A stretch of 64,000 bases of DNA from Pyrocephalus nanus (GCA_038380795.1 CM076275.1:684501-748500); one strand, 5' to 3'. Shown: positions 33,741-47,772, numbered from the stretch's first letter. The notes: generated by a model not told the origin, from the sequence alone. Made by a program: numbers and translations.

Positions 33741-36700
33741 TTTATCTGTGATGAACATTTATCCCCTTGACTGAAGGGACACGATGACTTGATTTAGGAT
33801 CTAGGAACAGCTTTACAGCTCTGTGTGCAGCCTGCTGTGCACAGGACTAACTCAAAAGTGCAGCCTATGAATCCCAACCAACCATTATTATCTTTCATAT
33901 ACTGACATAGTTTGTCTTGCAAACATATCCCATTGTCACAACTTGAAAACTGAAAAACCTTATAGTTCAATTACTGCTGAAAGGTGAGGGGTTTTTTATA
34001 ACTTAACTGACTGCTAATAGTTTTTTCTTTATTATAAGTATTTTTAAACACAAATAGAATTTTCAAAATAAAATGTTTCAAAACTGTCATATTAAACTGA
34101 GTTCAAATCTAATTTTTCTCCTCCTTTTTTGGCTTATAGTGTAGTTATGCATTTAACTACCTGGCAGTAATCTTGTTATTCACATTCTTACTCCTTCGCT
34201 TTGTCTCTCCAGTTAATCCAATGAGCAGAAAAATCCATTATTCTTCATTTCAAGTATTATCACTACAGGAGACCACCTAAACCAGAGAACTTCAAATACT
34301 TCTGTAGCCTTAATCTGTGAAAGAATTATACTGCCTGGCTGTCCAAATCTGTTCACATTTCCCATCTGTGGCAGAGGGAGGCAGTGTCTCTGCCTTAACT
34401 ATCATGTTCACAGCAAAGAAATTAATGCAGGTGTATTTTGGGTACTAATGTGTCATAAAACTGGGTTTATGGGGCTGTACGTTCAAAACTATTTAGAGAG
34501 CAGTTTAAAAGTTGTAAAAAGTGTAAGAATTAACAGTGTGACTGAAATGTGGAATTTGTAGGTAGTCAAAACACTTTCACAAGCTGATTCAATTCAGGTT
34601 TGAAACACCAGGAATAAAAAATGCCTTTCTTTGAATGTTCTTTAGCAAAAGACTTGTGGTACTTTGCAAATAAAACTTGCTGACCAACAGGTAGTGGCAA
34701 GAACTGATGTGTCTCCAGGCAGGTTCAGTAGGGCCTACAATAACTAGCAATGTTGAGACTAAGTAGCCTTTGATATCTATTCACTGTAAGTAGTCAAAAC
34801 CATTCCTTTTGCACTCCTGTTTTCAACTATTGCCTTGTTCCATGGAAATATTAACTGAAGTAAAGATACTCCTGTGGTGGATTTTAGTTTAATCATCATT
34901 CTCTGAAGTTTTGTAGCTCTCTTGACAAAGGTAATGTTGCATGCAGAACATCAGATTTTTGTTGGAGTGTATCACTAAGAGACATATCATGCAGAAAACG
35001 GGCAAGATAATTATTCAGCTCTAATTAGCAGCAGTTAATCCCTAGCTGAAACACTGAGGTTTTATTTTTCATCCAAAGTCTTAAAAAGCAATTAGATTCA
35101 CAATAAAACAATAAAAATTAGAGATGGAAGGAAGAATCTCTGAAGTCAGTCTTCTAGAACCAGACACCTTCCATTCTAGATGGAAATATCAAGGCAATAT
35201 GGAACTGCCTGGATATTTCTTGATGGGGGTTGCTTGGGGTTTTTTTTAAGGAAACTTTGGCTCTTAGAAGTTTGGGTTTTTTTGAAAGAGAAGTAAAAAT
35301 GTTTAATTCCATCAGTGAGGGCAGAACAAAAAAATCTCTCATGTCATATGGGGTTTCCAGTCACAAGCCAAGTTTGTATTCCCTTATTTCCCTGGGTTTT
35401 TGCAAGTAGATTTGTACATGGTGCATTCCAGCAGGCTCTGCTGCAAGTAAGATGGAATGATTTTTCCAGTAGAATCAGATTAATTCTGCCACTCTTGCTT
35501 TACCTATTCTTCATCATTTGTACCTGCATGATTCTACCTCCCCTGAAATTCTCACCTCCAAAAGCAATAAACCAACAATTCCTTGGACTCAGGGAGGAAT
35601 TTGGGTTCACATTTACATGATGTGAACATCTACATCTCTGTGAATGGTCAAAGTCACTGACATTGCAAAGCCACCACTGTTTGGCATCACTGGGTAGCTT
35701 TAGAAAGGGGAGGGGGGCAGTGCTGGGGTACAGTGATGCAGGATGCATATTCTGCTCATGAATAATCATAGGAAGCTCTCTGAGTGTTGATCACCTGTCT
35801 GAACTAAAAACCACAATTGCATTAGAGAAAATTCCTGAAATACTGTGTTTGACCACTTGTGTCAAAACAAGTCATCCTGCCCTTGGACACCAGGCTCAAA
35901 AACAACACAAAAGTAGCTTTGCACTTGGGTTCCTCTGAAGAAAAAGACTGAACTCAATCTGAAAGATGAGAGAAGGAGAGAAGTGCCAGTTGTGTCCATT
36001 CTTTGCACATCAGATTTCTAAACTAATTTTTGAAGCAACATTTGCTTTTATTCTTTCTGACTTTAGCTAATGGGATGAAAATAACTTCAGAATATGGCAT
36101 TTCTTTTCTAATTTCACATAGTCACTAATCCTTTGAGGAAGCTGTGACCTTCAATGCTCCAGTAAATACTTTTTTGTCTTTTAATTCCACCTTACAGCAG
36201 ATCCTTAGTTTGGTGTCACTCACCACGACATACAGCTTGATGATGAGCTTTTAGCTGGTTAACAAGGGAATGCAGAATGGAAGTCTTCATCTGAACTTGA
36301 GGACTTCCCCTTTCTGAGCCTGCCTGAAGGGGAGTTCTGGTCATGTGTTACTTGTCACCAGATCTAATTGTTATCTGGAAGAGTGGATCCAAAAGCAGAG
36401 ATGCAAATTGAGGCCTTGGGGGGTTTTGGTGTTTTGTTTTGTTTTTAAAAAACCCCTGATAGTGCAAAGTGCCTGGAGATAATCATCTGGAACAGGTGTG
36501 GGGAGGGTTTTTCTGGTATTCTGGTGAGTGGATCCCAGTTGAGTGACCACATATTCCACACTCCTACAGCTCTGGGTGGCAAAGAGTTTCTGCTCACTTT
36601 GTCTTCTTAGAAACTCAGATCCTTCTCTTCTGCAGGTTTTAGGTGAGACCTGAAACTGCTTCCCAAGACAAACCCTTATTCCTTTCCTTCAGAAGGAATA

Positions 36701-37240
36701 TTCCCATCAGTGACCCAGCGAGACTGAAGGCAGTGCAGTAAATATTACTGGAGTAGGAGCAATGGGCTTGGAAGGAAAGCAAGGAATTGCTGTAATTTCC
36801 CTTGCAACCCAAATTTCTCAGTTGAAAATAACTGAGTTTCAGATAATATGTTCCATCTGAGAATACTGTCTGAGGTGACATCTCTGAGTGCTGCCAAGGC
36901 AGTCGTGTCCTGTGTTACAGACCATTTCATTTAAAGAAGGGCCAAAATACTCTGTACCCTGAACACAGAAACAAGTCAGAAATACCTTGTCTTGTTACCA
37001 GTTTAAAAATACCACATAATAGTTCCCTGAAATATTAAATGACAGCTTAAAAAAACAAAACTCAGGGCATGCAAGCCAGTTCTCCAGGACTGTTTTTCCT
37101 TGATAAGCAAACAGGATTTGACTGTAAGTTTCTGAATGCCTAATCCTCCCTATTATGCATTATAGTCTCCATGTTTGTTAAGGATAAAAAAGGGGAAATG
37201 CATCCTGGTTGTATTTGGAATACAAATTGCTATGCATAAT
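33741..37240. other. Noncoding, no recognised feature
   Basis: AT-leaning sequence with T-rich and TTTTG-like runs (about 35240-35290 and 36420-36450) and a short G-rich run at 35707-35728. Short frames at 35315-35769 overlap on both strands and show no domain. Confidence 0.6.
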
Positions 37241-37540
37241 TAGTAAAGCTCAGTAATGCTGATTATCATGGAACAGAGTATGGACTCAGCTAAATCCCTG
37301 ATGCCAAATTCTGGGGGTGTTTCTTGTGTTCTTCCAGGCAATGTGGGTACCTGTAACTTATTACAACTGGGGAACTTTGTCAGCAGGTACTTGGATGAAG
37401 CTTCATCCTGTGCACAAAAAGGATGTTTGAGTGGGGAGGAAGCAGACACTGGTGATGATGATGATGATTTTATCCCTTATAACATATGCTCAGCCCTCTG
37501 TAAGCAGAGCATTCAGGTGGAGAGTCACAGTGATTGATTG
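37241..37540 (+). other. Unassigned 93-codon open frame
   Basis: An ATG-initiated frame runs 37256-37537. Its product is acidic, has eight cysteines, and carries five consecutive Asp encoded by a GAT trinucleotide run near 37450-37468. The opposite strand also has an open frame across much of the interval. No signal peptide or known motif is seen. It is most likely a chance frame containing a microsatellite. Confidence 0.1.
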
Positions 37541-39236
37541 CTTTTGCAAGTCTTGAGCCAAATCAAACCAGGGCAGTTATGCATTGACAACACATTAGAC
37601 TGGGAAAGTCTGAATTTTTATTGTCTAAATTTCAAACAAAGCAAATAAATCTGCTGCTGGTTTCATGCTAATAAAAAATAATCTGTGCTGTGGGATGCCT
37701 GCATTTTGAATTTTGTTGGGATTTTTGTTTTCAAGGTGTCTAGCTAAGGCTTTTGGTAATTCATGCCCATAAAAGTAACTTTTTTTTTAAGTTTTGAAAT
37801 TATAAAGCAGCAGTTATTTGAAGGTAACTGCTTTGAAATGTTAGTATATAATGCTGTACTACAGTGCACTCTAATTTTGTTTATAGCATTTGATTATCAT
37901 GTCATTTACACCCAGGGTAGCAGAAATTGGCTGGATATCAAGCAATAAATTTTAATAGGCTCACCATCTGCATCATTTGGTGTGGCATTCAGTGATTTCT
38001 GTCCTGATGTGGCAAACAAGTTCTCATTCTTCAGGCACTGCTGCTCTTCAGCTGTGCATGGCTGAGCTGGCTGCTCGTTGCTCAGTCCCCCGTGTCTGAT
38101 CTGCACATCAGAACAGCCTCTCAGAGCCAGATGTGACACGAACACCAAACCTGCACAGGTGAACCCTGCAGCTGCTGTACCTCCAAACTGTGCTCAGAGG
38201 CTGGGGCTAGGAAGGCATGTGTGTCAAGAACTCACTGCTGATCCACTCATTTGTGCTTCTGAGGGACTGGCACAGACTGGAAAGTGTGCAGAGGTGACAG
38301 AAAGTGTCTTGTGATCAACAAACCTGAGTGGATCTTGGGGTTTGGTGCAGGTTCAGATTGTCTGCACAGCTCGACTGTGGGAACAGCCACAGTTTGTGAT
38401 GGGTGGATTAAGGGCTGCTTGTGGAGTGGGGACTGAAATTCCCAATGCCCTGGGGGAGGGAGGGGAATCAATCATTAAACAGCCTGAGCTGTAAATCTGT
38501 GTTTATCCACACTGGAGCAACTCATTCCTTTCAGATAACCCAACACTGCAAAACCAAACAGTATATGTTCACAAGTCATAGTTCTCTATAGGGCTTCTCT
38601 TTGTTCTTAAATGGATCCTTGCAAATTCCAGCTGACATGCAGTGAGAGGGTGTTTGATCTTGGAGCTCTGAAGGGAGTCAAGTGCAAAGATTTTCACATG
38701 ATTAATGCTGATGAATAATTTCATGTTGATAGAGAATAATAATAATAATAACATAACTCACTCTCCTAACAAAGGTTTCTGAGTGGCACAGATGTATGCA
38801 GCATCAAAGGCATCTGCCACAAGTTGGTATTATTCAGCAGGATCAGTGTTATTTGTTCCAAATAGACACACAAGGAGGTGAGATCGACTTTTTATTTCAG
38901 TTAGATGAGAAATAAACCTTCACTTAAACTTTTTTTCATACACAAGCCGTTATCAGCGTTTCAGCAATCCCATGGAATAAACACAGCAATATAAAGATTA
39001 AGTGACCATTGCAAGAGTGTTGTAACCTACACCTCAGTGGCTTCTCTTCTGTATCTGGGCTTTGTGACAAATGTGTGTCCCTCCTTAGACTGACAGGCTC
39101 TGCAGAAATCAAACTGCTCCAAGGTCTCCCTGGCAGAACAAGCAATAATATCTATTTGCCAGTCAGCTGCTGCACACTGTGATTAAGAGAAGATGATCAA
39201 TTCTCATAAGGATGTTGATTATTCCCCAACTTGAGC
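37541..39236. other. Noncoding with AAT microsatellite
   Basis: A short (AAT)n run lies at 38735-38751. The patch at about 38030-38470 is GC-richer, with overlapping frames on both strands and a G-rich run (GGGGGAGGGAGGGG) near 38451-38464. No gene was recognised. Confidence 0.55.
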
Positions 39237-40680
39237 TCAAATGCCCAGATGCTGATTATGTTCTAAGGTGCTAAAATGCTTTCTTTGCCAGGATTTCTGT
39301 GTTTGGAGATAGTGATCTTTTCCTGCCCCCCTCCAGGCTCTAGGTTTTTTACCAAGCAGCAATTGGCTGTGGTTCTGTGCAGGCTCCAGAGGGAGTTCTC
39401 CAGCAGAGTGGCAATTCCTACCAACATAACCCTGTCCTGTCGTTCTTTGCTTCATTGCTCTGTTTGCACTGCTGGCTCTGTGCGAGGTATCTACAAGGGA
39501 AGGAAAATGTAACTGTGTGATGTAAGAGAGCAGTGTGAAATAGTGATCCAAGGGGCATGTAATCATGCACTTAGGAAAGGCAGAAGGCCAGTGAAATAGT
39601 ACCCAGCACATGGTAATGCTTTCAGAAGGGTTGTAAAGGTTCTTGCCCAAAGCAAACCATGTTTGGTGAAATAAACACCATTTTATAGTCCTGTGGTCAA
39701 AGGGAGCTCTGGGGGCTTTCCATTCATTTCCCTGCTCTGCTCAACAATACCCAATCCTTGAAAACTTAAAGAAGGATATTCTGATGTACAGAGAGCCCCT
39801 TCCAAACTGAGAAGCCCTGTGCTAGGCATCATTTCACTGCTCTTCAAGGGACCACTGTTGCAAGTGGTGAAATCACTGGCTTTGAAATGCTTCTTAAAAA
39901 TCAACTGGTGGTGTGTGTTTCCAATACATGACTAGCACTTAACTCTGGGAGAAGTTTCTCCTGCTTTTATTGTAGCAGCTCTGTACCCACTGCAGAATGG
40001 CCTGGCTGCAGTACCAGCTATGGCACGAACGAATGAAGCTTTGAAGAGCTCAGACCTTTCATTTGGTGGGTTTCTGATCTGAGAGATCAGAGCCACCATT
40101 TCACTTTAGTTTTGTTGGGAATATTGCAGATATTATGCCGGTGTCCCCGTGGTATCCTTAAACATGTCATGGAAACCCTCAGCAGTGCTCTCAGACACAA
40201 TAGAGCAAAATTAAATTAGAGCATGTTTTCATGTTGGTTTCCAAACATGCATTTCCCTTAGGAAGTTGTGTATGGCTGAATGGTGCTTAATTCCACAAAA
40301 ATATTTATCTGGGCAACAGCTGGAGTGTTCTACTCAGACTTCTGTAAGGTAACTGAAATAAGGCTATGCCATGAATATTGAAATAGCATAACTTTATCAG
40401 TCACAAACAATACAGATGGGCAGTGGAGGTCACAGGAAACAGAAAAGTCAGTGGTTGGGTATGGATAAAACGCTGCTCTCTTTTTGTGTGCCCTTGCATG
40501 GGAACTCAACACTTTGCCACCACCCATTTAAAATCTTAGACAGGACATAGTGGGTAAAAACAGGAATGATTGAGAGTGAACTGCACTTAAGGAAATCTGG
40601 CTGATTTCCACATCATTTTCTCCAGTTGTAAAGTTATAGTTCAAAAACCAAACCAAAAAAAAATGTAGCAGACTGTCTGA
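39237..40680. other. Noncoding, no gene seen
   Basis: The longest frame is 137 codons on the minus strand (39237-39650), opposed by a 78-codon plus-strand frame. Neither has a domain or a helpful splice context. A-rich runs sit near 40650-40665. Confidence 0.5.
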
Positions 40681-40688
40681 TTTAATAA

Positions 40689-40706
40689 ATTGCAATCAAT
40701 TGCAAT
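40689..40706. promoter_or_regulatory. Paired ATTGCAAT motifs
   Basis: ATTGCAAT occurs at 40689-40696 and again at 40699-40706, start to start 10 bases, about one helical turn. The octamer matches a C/EBP-type site. TAAT-type elements flank it on both sides. The motif match is direct; any regulatory role is inferred. Confidence 0.25.
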
Positions 40707-43700
40707 GCCTAATTATCTCTTTAGGAGGTTTGAAGAGATAGTAATGGATGGAGATGCTTTTCTCTCAGCGTGACGGGAGCTCACCAGAATAGCTTCAAGG
40801 CTTCAAATAAACAAACCCTCACTATCAGCAAGGGAAGGAGCAAAGTCTGAAATAACAAGTGTGTATCTGACTCTCTTGTTTGAATCAGGAAAAGCCAAGA
40901 GTGGGATGTTTGTGTATAGATAATTGAAACAGTGGTCTAGGGAGAAGTGTCTTCATAATTCTCTCCAAATCCTAGTAGAGATTATATTTCTGAACAATAT
41001 CTGAGGGGGGAAAGTGAAATATTAGGGAGTTAGAAGTTTGACACATGCAGTACATGGTTTACAGTTCCCAGTGGTACAGATGGAACTGTTAAAGGACTCT
41101 GAGCTCATAGTCCAAGAGAAAATGTCATCAGGCTTTTAAGGTCATTCACTGTTTGCTTACTCTATAGGAAAAAAAAATCTCTAAATTTGTCTCTCTCTTA
41201 AATACTACTGGCTCTACCAAGGCCTTTTCTTTCTCTTCCCAGCAGAGCAAAATGGGAATTTCTGTGCTTGAAAATAAAACCCCACCTTAGCTTTTCCTGT
41301 GTGGTTTAAATTTACTCGTTTTGTTTTGCTTTTCTCATTAGCTTAGGAGTAGATGTGGGCAGTTCTCTTGGGGTTCTCTCATTTGCAAACAGACAAAGCA
41401 GGAGCTATAGGAGTTGCTGAAGGCTGCTCTGGAATGGGATGTCTTGTTGGGCTTCTGTGTGGCCAAGAGTTCAGTAAGATAGAACATACTCTCACTTCAG
41501 ATAACTTCTCTCCTTGCTTCGAAATTCCAAGGTTTGCATGCTGAATTTTTTTAAATTTTTTTTTTTCAACTCCCTTGAAAAATTCCACGAGAGTCCCTGG
41601 TGAGTTTGTAATTACTTTCTAGCAGGAGGAATATTTATGGCCCTTTAGATCTGCAAAAATAGGTATGGACTAAAACTACATTTAAAACAGAAGAAATTAA
41701 GCTTTTTTTATCCTCACCAGGGTTCTAAAGCCTGTGCAAATAAGACCCCCTTGCCCTGCATCCAGCACTAGGAAAAGATAATGAAGTGCCATTATATGAG
41801 GCAAAAGATGCTGCTAAAAAACAAAGATGACAATAAGCCAAAGGTTTCAAAAAAAGTCTTATTTCAAGGGAGTAAAGATGTTAATCACTATTTACCTGCT
41901 TTTGGTGTTTCCCACACTCAAACAGAAGTTAAAAAACCCTAAAAACCCCAACGTCACACATAGAGAATGAATAATGACAAGAGTTAAAAGTATTCCTTAC
42001 GATTTCCTGAGGACTGTGTTGATACCTCTGACAATGGATTGCCTCTCAGCATCCTGCCATTGGAAAAGTTGATGCTTTTCAGAACCAACTCCTCCTTGAG
42101 CATTTTCACTGGCTGAGTGCAAGCATTTACACTTGCAGCCGTTCGTGGGGGTGTGCCGTGTGTCACTGCAGGAATGCCCAAGTGCACTTATGTAATGAGG
42201 AAAAAAAAAAGCCTTTGTAAGGATCTGTTAGCAGATTAATTTTTTTCCTGCTACCACTCACTGTGTTATCTTGTCAGAACAGCTTTATGCTCTTTTTGAT
42301 AAGCTTCCCATTCAGGGCACACAAAAGATCCTGGAAATCTCTGTATATTGCTTACCTTGCTGCTTTCCCTGCCCCATTCTCTATCTCTTCCCAGAGGCTC
42401 CTTTAAACCTTCTCCCTTATCCCTACTCACACTTTTTAATCCCAAATCTTGAAAGGCAAAATATTCCAGCTAAAGAATGGATGGCTCTGTGCCCAGCTGT
42501 CACCTCACTGTGTTCTCCCAGTGCTGTCCTCTGCCACAAGGTCACTCTTCTCCCAGCTCTTCTGCCGCAGTGGGAGGGAAGGAGACAATGATTGGGAAGG
42601 ATTTCTGCAAATAACTGCTGGATAAATTCAGCCAAGTGCTCAGAGGAGGAGTGAGTGTTGGATTTTACTCCTTCCTCTTAATAGAGACAACAGTGGGTTT
42701 GAGCTTTGACTTTTTTCTTTTACGTAGCTTTGCATTTAGCTTGGGCCAAGCCCACCTCTTCAGAGTCTGCCAGGCTTTGCTTCTTCCAGTACTTTTAATG
42801 GTAGCTTTGTAGTTTTTTAGAGGATATAAATTGTGAGATAAACTATGGGGTTGGATCAGTTGCTTTTTATTTTGCCAGAATTTGGAAACCTATTTATAAA
42901 CATCTAAGTAGACATTAGGAATTCCAGAAAGAAAATAAACAATTCGTAGCTTTCCAGGGTACTTGTCCTACAGTGGGAAGTAAAAACAGAAGAAAAGGGC
43001 AAATGCATTGATTCTGATTTCAAATAAACTTAGATGTAGGTTAATGTGAGAACTACATTCAAGATATTTCTACCCAAATTAAATGCCAATGAATTAGATG
43101 TTAATGAGGAGAGATCTGTGAAAGCAGGGATAGATGCATTTGATGAAGATATAAAATAGAAATATAAAGAGAGAAGAAAATAGCCATTTTAATGACATCT
43201 TGGGAAACAAGTGAAAGAGAAGTGGGTACTAAGGAATTGGTGTAAATTGTGACAGAAAAATTGAGTGGAAATCAATATTTCCTCAATTCCACAGTAAGAA
43301 AGAAAATAGAATTTAGCAGACATTACAACTGATAATGGACTTTAAAATAGACAGAAGGTTGTAAAAAAGGGCCCAAATGAGAGGCAGTGGCTTTTCCCAG
43401 GCACTGATGTAACTGAGTTTGGTGTTCCAAGTACAGGAGGCAATGGTTTGAAAGGAGATGGGATGGGACAGATTCCCACTGAGCACAGGGAAAACAGGCT
43501 TTATGGGCTTGCAAGTAATGAACTGACTGAGGGTGTTTAGGATGAGCTCAGTGAATTGTCACTGAGTTTTTGTTGTGATGGATATGACCATTATCCTGCC
43601 AGCCCAGACAGGAGCAAAAGCTTGTTGATGCCTTGCAGTGCTGGGGAGCCAAGAGCTGTGAAAAGCAACAGTGACAACAGGATCGCGTGGGACTCTGAGA

Positions 43701-46700
43701 AAACATGACAGAGGAGATTAAATGATCATTTCAGACACTGGAGAGATCATTAAAAAGCAATAGAGACGCTAAACAGAACTTGGATTTCTGCCTTTTCCCC
43801 TCTCTCACACACTCTGAAATGACAGAGGCTTTTAAGGCCAGAAATTATGATGAACAGACGCTTTAAATGATACTTTTATAATGATGCTTAAAGAAATAGA
43901 TCTTCCCCACCCTTAGTAATGTGATCTGCATCTACCCACACCTCACAGCTGTGATTAACCCTGCCCCACCCCAAACATCTTCCTCGTTCCACCTGCCCAC
44001 ACCCACTGGAAAGCAGAGGGTGGCATTTGGCTTTTAAATAATAAAGAAAAGGCAGAAAAAGCATAAAGAAAGATAGTGGCATAAAGTGTCATAACCTGTT
44101 GAAAAGATTGACTCTGAACTGAAACCCACAGACAGCTCCTGTGCCATCTGTTATACCTGGAGATATCTGGCACATGGCTGCAGCAGTGTCAGGTGGAGAA
44201 GCTACAGGAGACATTCTAAGGTCAGGGATGGGATAAAAACAGAAAGAGAGGATGCTGTGTCTGTGTCAGGTGCCAGAAATGGTTTCCTGACCAATACCAG
44301 TTTGATGGGGAGAAATAAACACCATAGTGCTGAAAGGAAATGCAAATAATTCTGAATAACCACAGAGGGAATAAAAAGGAAAAGTGAACTTGAGGCTCTG
44401 CTGTGGTCCAGGAACAGCACCAGCTGTGTGTGTGTTGATGAGTGAGGAGGGTGACTCCTGAAATACAGACTGATGGTTCTAAACACCTTCCAAAGGAGGC
44501 ACTGGTAGGAATTTAAAGGTCTATGAATCTCAGGGGACTTGGACTTGGCTTCTACTCATCAATGCCAGCCATAGCCCAGGAAGAGATCTGTCATCCTACC
44601 AAAGGTTTTAGCCCAAAGACTGCCAGTTAAATCTTTTGTTGTTGAGTGGCCATTCTTAAAAATATAGCTATTCCCTCTCTTTTAGTCTATTGCTACTAGG
44701 GGTAAATTTTGTATTTGTTTAGAAAGTTCTCTATCAAACACTGCCTTGCTTGTGTGCTTGGCTGTCACCTGCACAAACTTGTAAGGCTTGAGAGTAAAGG
44801 GTCAGGTCGTTGCTATATGCCTGAGATTTTAAGGTATTAGAGTATATGCAATGCTATCAAAAGGAAAAATAGCTTTATTTTTATAGTAAGTTCATCAAAT
44901 ATTAAAATCAGCTATTTAAATTCAGTTGTAGCAACAAAAGACGGTGAATTCTGGATCACAAAGTAGGGAGGAAAGTATTGTAAAGCAGACCTAGAAAATA
45001 GAAAAGATGGTAAGAGGGAGAGATTCATTTAGTTGGATATTTTTCAGACTAATAATTACATCTGAAAGGCCAAAGAACGTGCACTCCTTATGGTGCCCAT
45101 GATTGGAGAGGATATGAAAGTATTTGGAATTTGACTTGATGAGTAATTTCGAAATGCAAATCCGTGGTGGTGGAAGCTATCAAATTAGAGCAAGGTCAGC
45201 TGGGCTCCACTAATTCACACCAACTGTGGAGCACATTCAAATTAGTTTCCATCAGTTGTGAACCTGGGTCAGAGCTCATTTTACTGACAGCAATCCCTAT
45301 GGAAAGGACCCAGATGTCAGCAACAGAAAGGTAGTAAGGCAACTGTTTTGATTTAGTTATGGCAGAATTCAGGGGACCTGGGCTTATTCCTGCTGCCATG
45401 TATCTGAAGAAATCACTCCAGGAGATTTAATGGATGATTCTGCAAGGTTCATTCAGTTCTCCTGGGCTGGCAGTTAATTTTTTGCATCACTAGAAAATTT
45501 CAAAGCCACATCTACTGTTACAGGGAAGACAAATAGTACTGAGAGGCTGAGCTCCTGACAGGAGGGAAATCCATGGGCAGAGCTCTGAAGGACTTAATTA
45601 TCTTTAACTGGCCTTTGTTTGGAAGGCAATTACTGTCTAACTAGAATTTTATGAAAATACCTCCTGAGGAGGCATTAGGAATAGAGAGCTGTAGCACACT
45701 GTATTTATCAACATCATTTTATTATTTTAAAAGAGATACTGGAGAAAACCCCAGGGTCTCACCATCCTCCCCCTGCCATATGGTGGCTGAGGAGTTCAGT
45801 GCTGGATAAAGCTGGGCAAATGTTGCTTTAGTAATTGAGGGGTCTTTTTAGGTTTGCTACATTATTTTTTTCATTATACCATAGAAACTTTCAAAATAAT
45901 TTTCTCTGAATCTGATCTTAAATCCATCAGTTTGGGATTTGTACATTGCACTTCGTAGGCTTAGAAACTCTGGAAAAGACACCCTTCTGTTCTAATCCTG
46001 AGCACTGAGTTACTTAAATTGCTACATTAATGGTCAAGGGTTTAAAGTTTGTTTCTGTAAAATACACATTACCTGACTATTGTTCTACCTGAAATGAGTT
46101 GATTATTTCATAAGGATACATATGAAATATGAATACAGAAATATTCAGTTATATTTATTTATTTGTGGCTATATTTGTTTATATATGGCTATATTTATGT
46201 ACTGTTATACTTTTTATACGTACATATTTATGGAAATATACAGTCAGGTACTTTTATGGGCAGTAAAACCTGGTGGGACTGTTTCTTGTGGAGCAAAATA
46301 TCCGTAGGACCTAAAAACTAATTTTGCACCTCTGCGAAATATTTGTAGTTCAAGAAGGAGTTGAGAAATCTCCATCACTTCTAGTTGTTCACATTCTGAT
46401 TTGTTTAGATCACATCTGTGCTCCCCTCTCTTCTCTGCAATAAAATGTGTATTTTCTTTAATGTGAATCTAAAATTACTGTGTGGGATCACCTCTGGATT
46501 GGCTCTGATCATACCTAGGCACCGATTTCACATGGTGAAAGTATGTTTTCTGCACTCTCTGATGACAGAGGTCAAATCCAGAGCACTGGCAGGATTGTCT
46601 AATGATTGAATGGACTTCCAGTACTGGGGCTGCAGTGAGTTGTAATTCAGCAATGACGCCACGGAATTTCTGCAGATACTTTCAGATGTGGTTTAATGGT

Positions 46701-47133
46701 CATTACCATGTACTAGACCAGGGGCACAAGTGTTAATTTTCCATTCATCTGACACTGTTGAAAATGGATTATTATGTAATTAGGGATAAATATGCCACAT
46801 TGACATAGCTCTCCCAGGATTGACACCGTGAGCCAGCTGGAGCTCTACCCACAGTGCTGCTGCTCTGTGCAGGGAGGCTCGGTCAGACAAGTGTTCATCT
46901 TATCTCAGGCATCATCTGAGTGCTGTGGGAGTCAGAAATGACCTCCCCTCTTCCAGGAGCTGTTATCTCTTGTTCTCATTGATTAGGGCCAGGAGGAAGT
47001 GCTGGCATGACTGGCTGTGTGGGAGCAGAAGGAAAGGAAATACAAGTTGGTTCAGCCTGCAGACTGGGGGGACTCAGATGAGATTCCTGTGGAAGTCCAA
47101 ACTGCAATAATCAGAAAGGAAGCCCTGAACTTT
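40707..47133. other. Noncoding stretch, no gene seen
   Basis: Mostly AT-leaning single-copy sequence with scattered frames of 60 to 106 codons, several opposed on both strands and none with a domain. A small CpG cluster lies at about 42138-42156. The one repeat of note, at 46150-46199, is listed separately. No conserved RNA structure was recognised. Confidence 0.55.
46150..46199. repeat. Imperfect 20-bp AT-rich tandem repeat
   Basis: About 2.5 copies of a 20-base unit start at 46150, 46170 and 46190. Each begins TATATTT, and the first two end TGGC. Divergence between copies indicates an old or slipping array. Confidence 0.7.
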
Positions 47134-47772
47134 TCACTCATAGCTGCTATGTGTCCCTGCATACTTGGAGACTGAAAACAGCTGCTCTAATGTGCTTTTT
47201 GCTTGATCATCTTCTTCTAGACCCAACTTTTTTACCACATGCAGAAAGAGGAAATCCCTGAAGTGCTTTCTGTAAAAGAAGGCCAGGCAGAACAGATCAC
47301 AATTGTAGCACAAATAGTGTTTATTTAATTTGATTTTCATGTACCCTTCATTGTCTACTGTCTTTTCCATTCTCATTTCCATCTGGAAGGCTGGGAAGGC
47401 AGCTGGCTTCCCAGCAGACACCATCTCCACAATTAGGGAGCTGGCATGCAGCTTTGCCTCCCTGTTTGGGGAGCCTGTCTGCCTTGCTGCCCTCATGGCA
47501 CCCTTGCCCACTCCAGTCCATTTGCACAGGGGACCTGGCTGCCCCTCCTGGCCCGGGGTCAGCAATGGGAAGGGTTCCACTGGCTCTGGAGCAGCAAGGA
47601 CATCATGGATGAGCAGGCAATTGCAGACACAGGGACTACAGGGATTTAAAGCAGTTTCCTGGGTTATCAGTGCCCTTCCCTTGCCTCTGAGGGAAATGTG
47701 GGGGGTATTCCTTTGGGGTGTCCTGTCAGGGTGGCACAAGGATGCTCTGCTTGTCCTGTAAATCAGAAACAT
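47134..47772 (-). other. Unassigned 212-codon open frame (longest in window)
   Basis: Reading on the minus strand from an ATG at 47772, 212 codons run to a stop at 47134. The first two-thirds is Pro/Ala/Arg-rich; the last third is aromatic and hydrophobic, then acidic. I see no signal peptide, clear membrane helix or known domain. The plus strand is also open for 143 codons across the same interval, which suggests that locally higher GC and few stop-forming words explain the length. Inside it, CCTTCCAG followed by ATG makes an acceptor-like site. It could be lineage-specific coding or chance; I lean to chance. Confidence 0.15.

Noticed and set aside
38451..38464. GGGGGAGGGAGGGG as a G-quadruplex
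   Set aside because: Only three close G runs; the fourth is distant, so a stable quadruplex is not well supported.
39237..39650. 137-codon minus-strand frame
   Set aside because: Opposed by a 78-codon plus-strand frame, no domain and no splice context; chance is sufficient.
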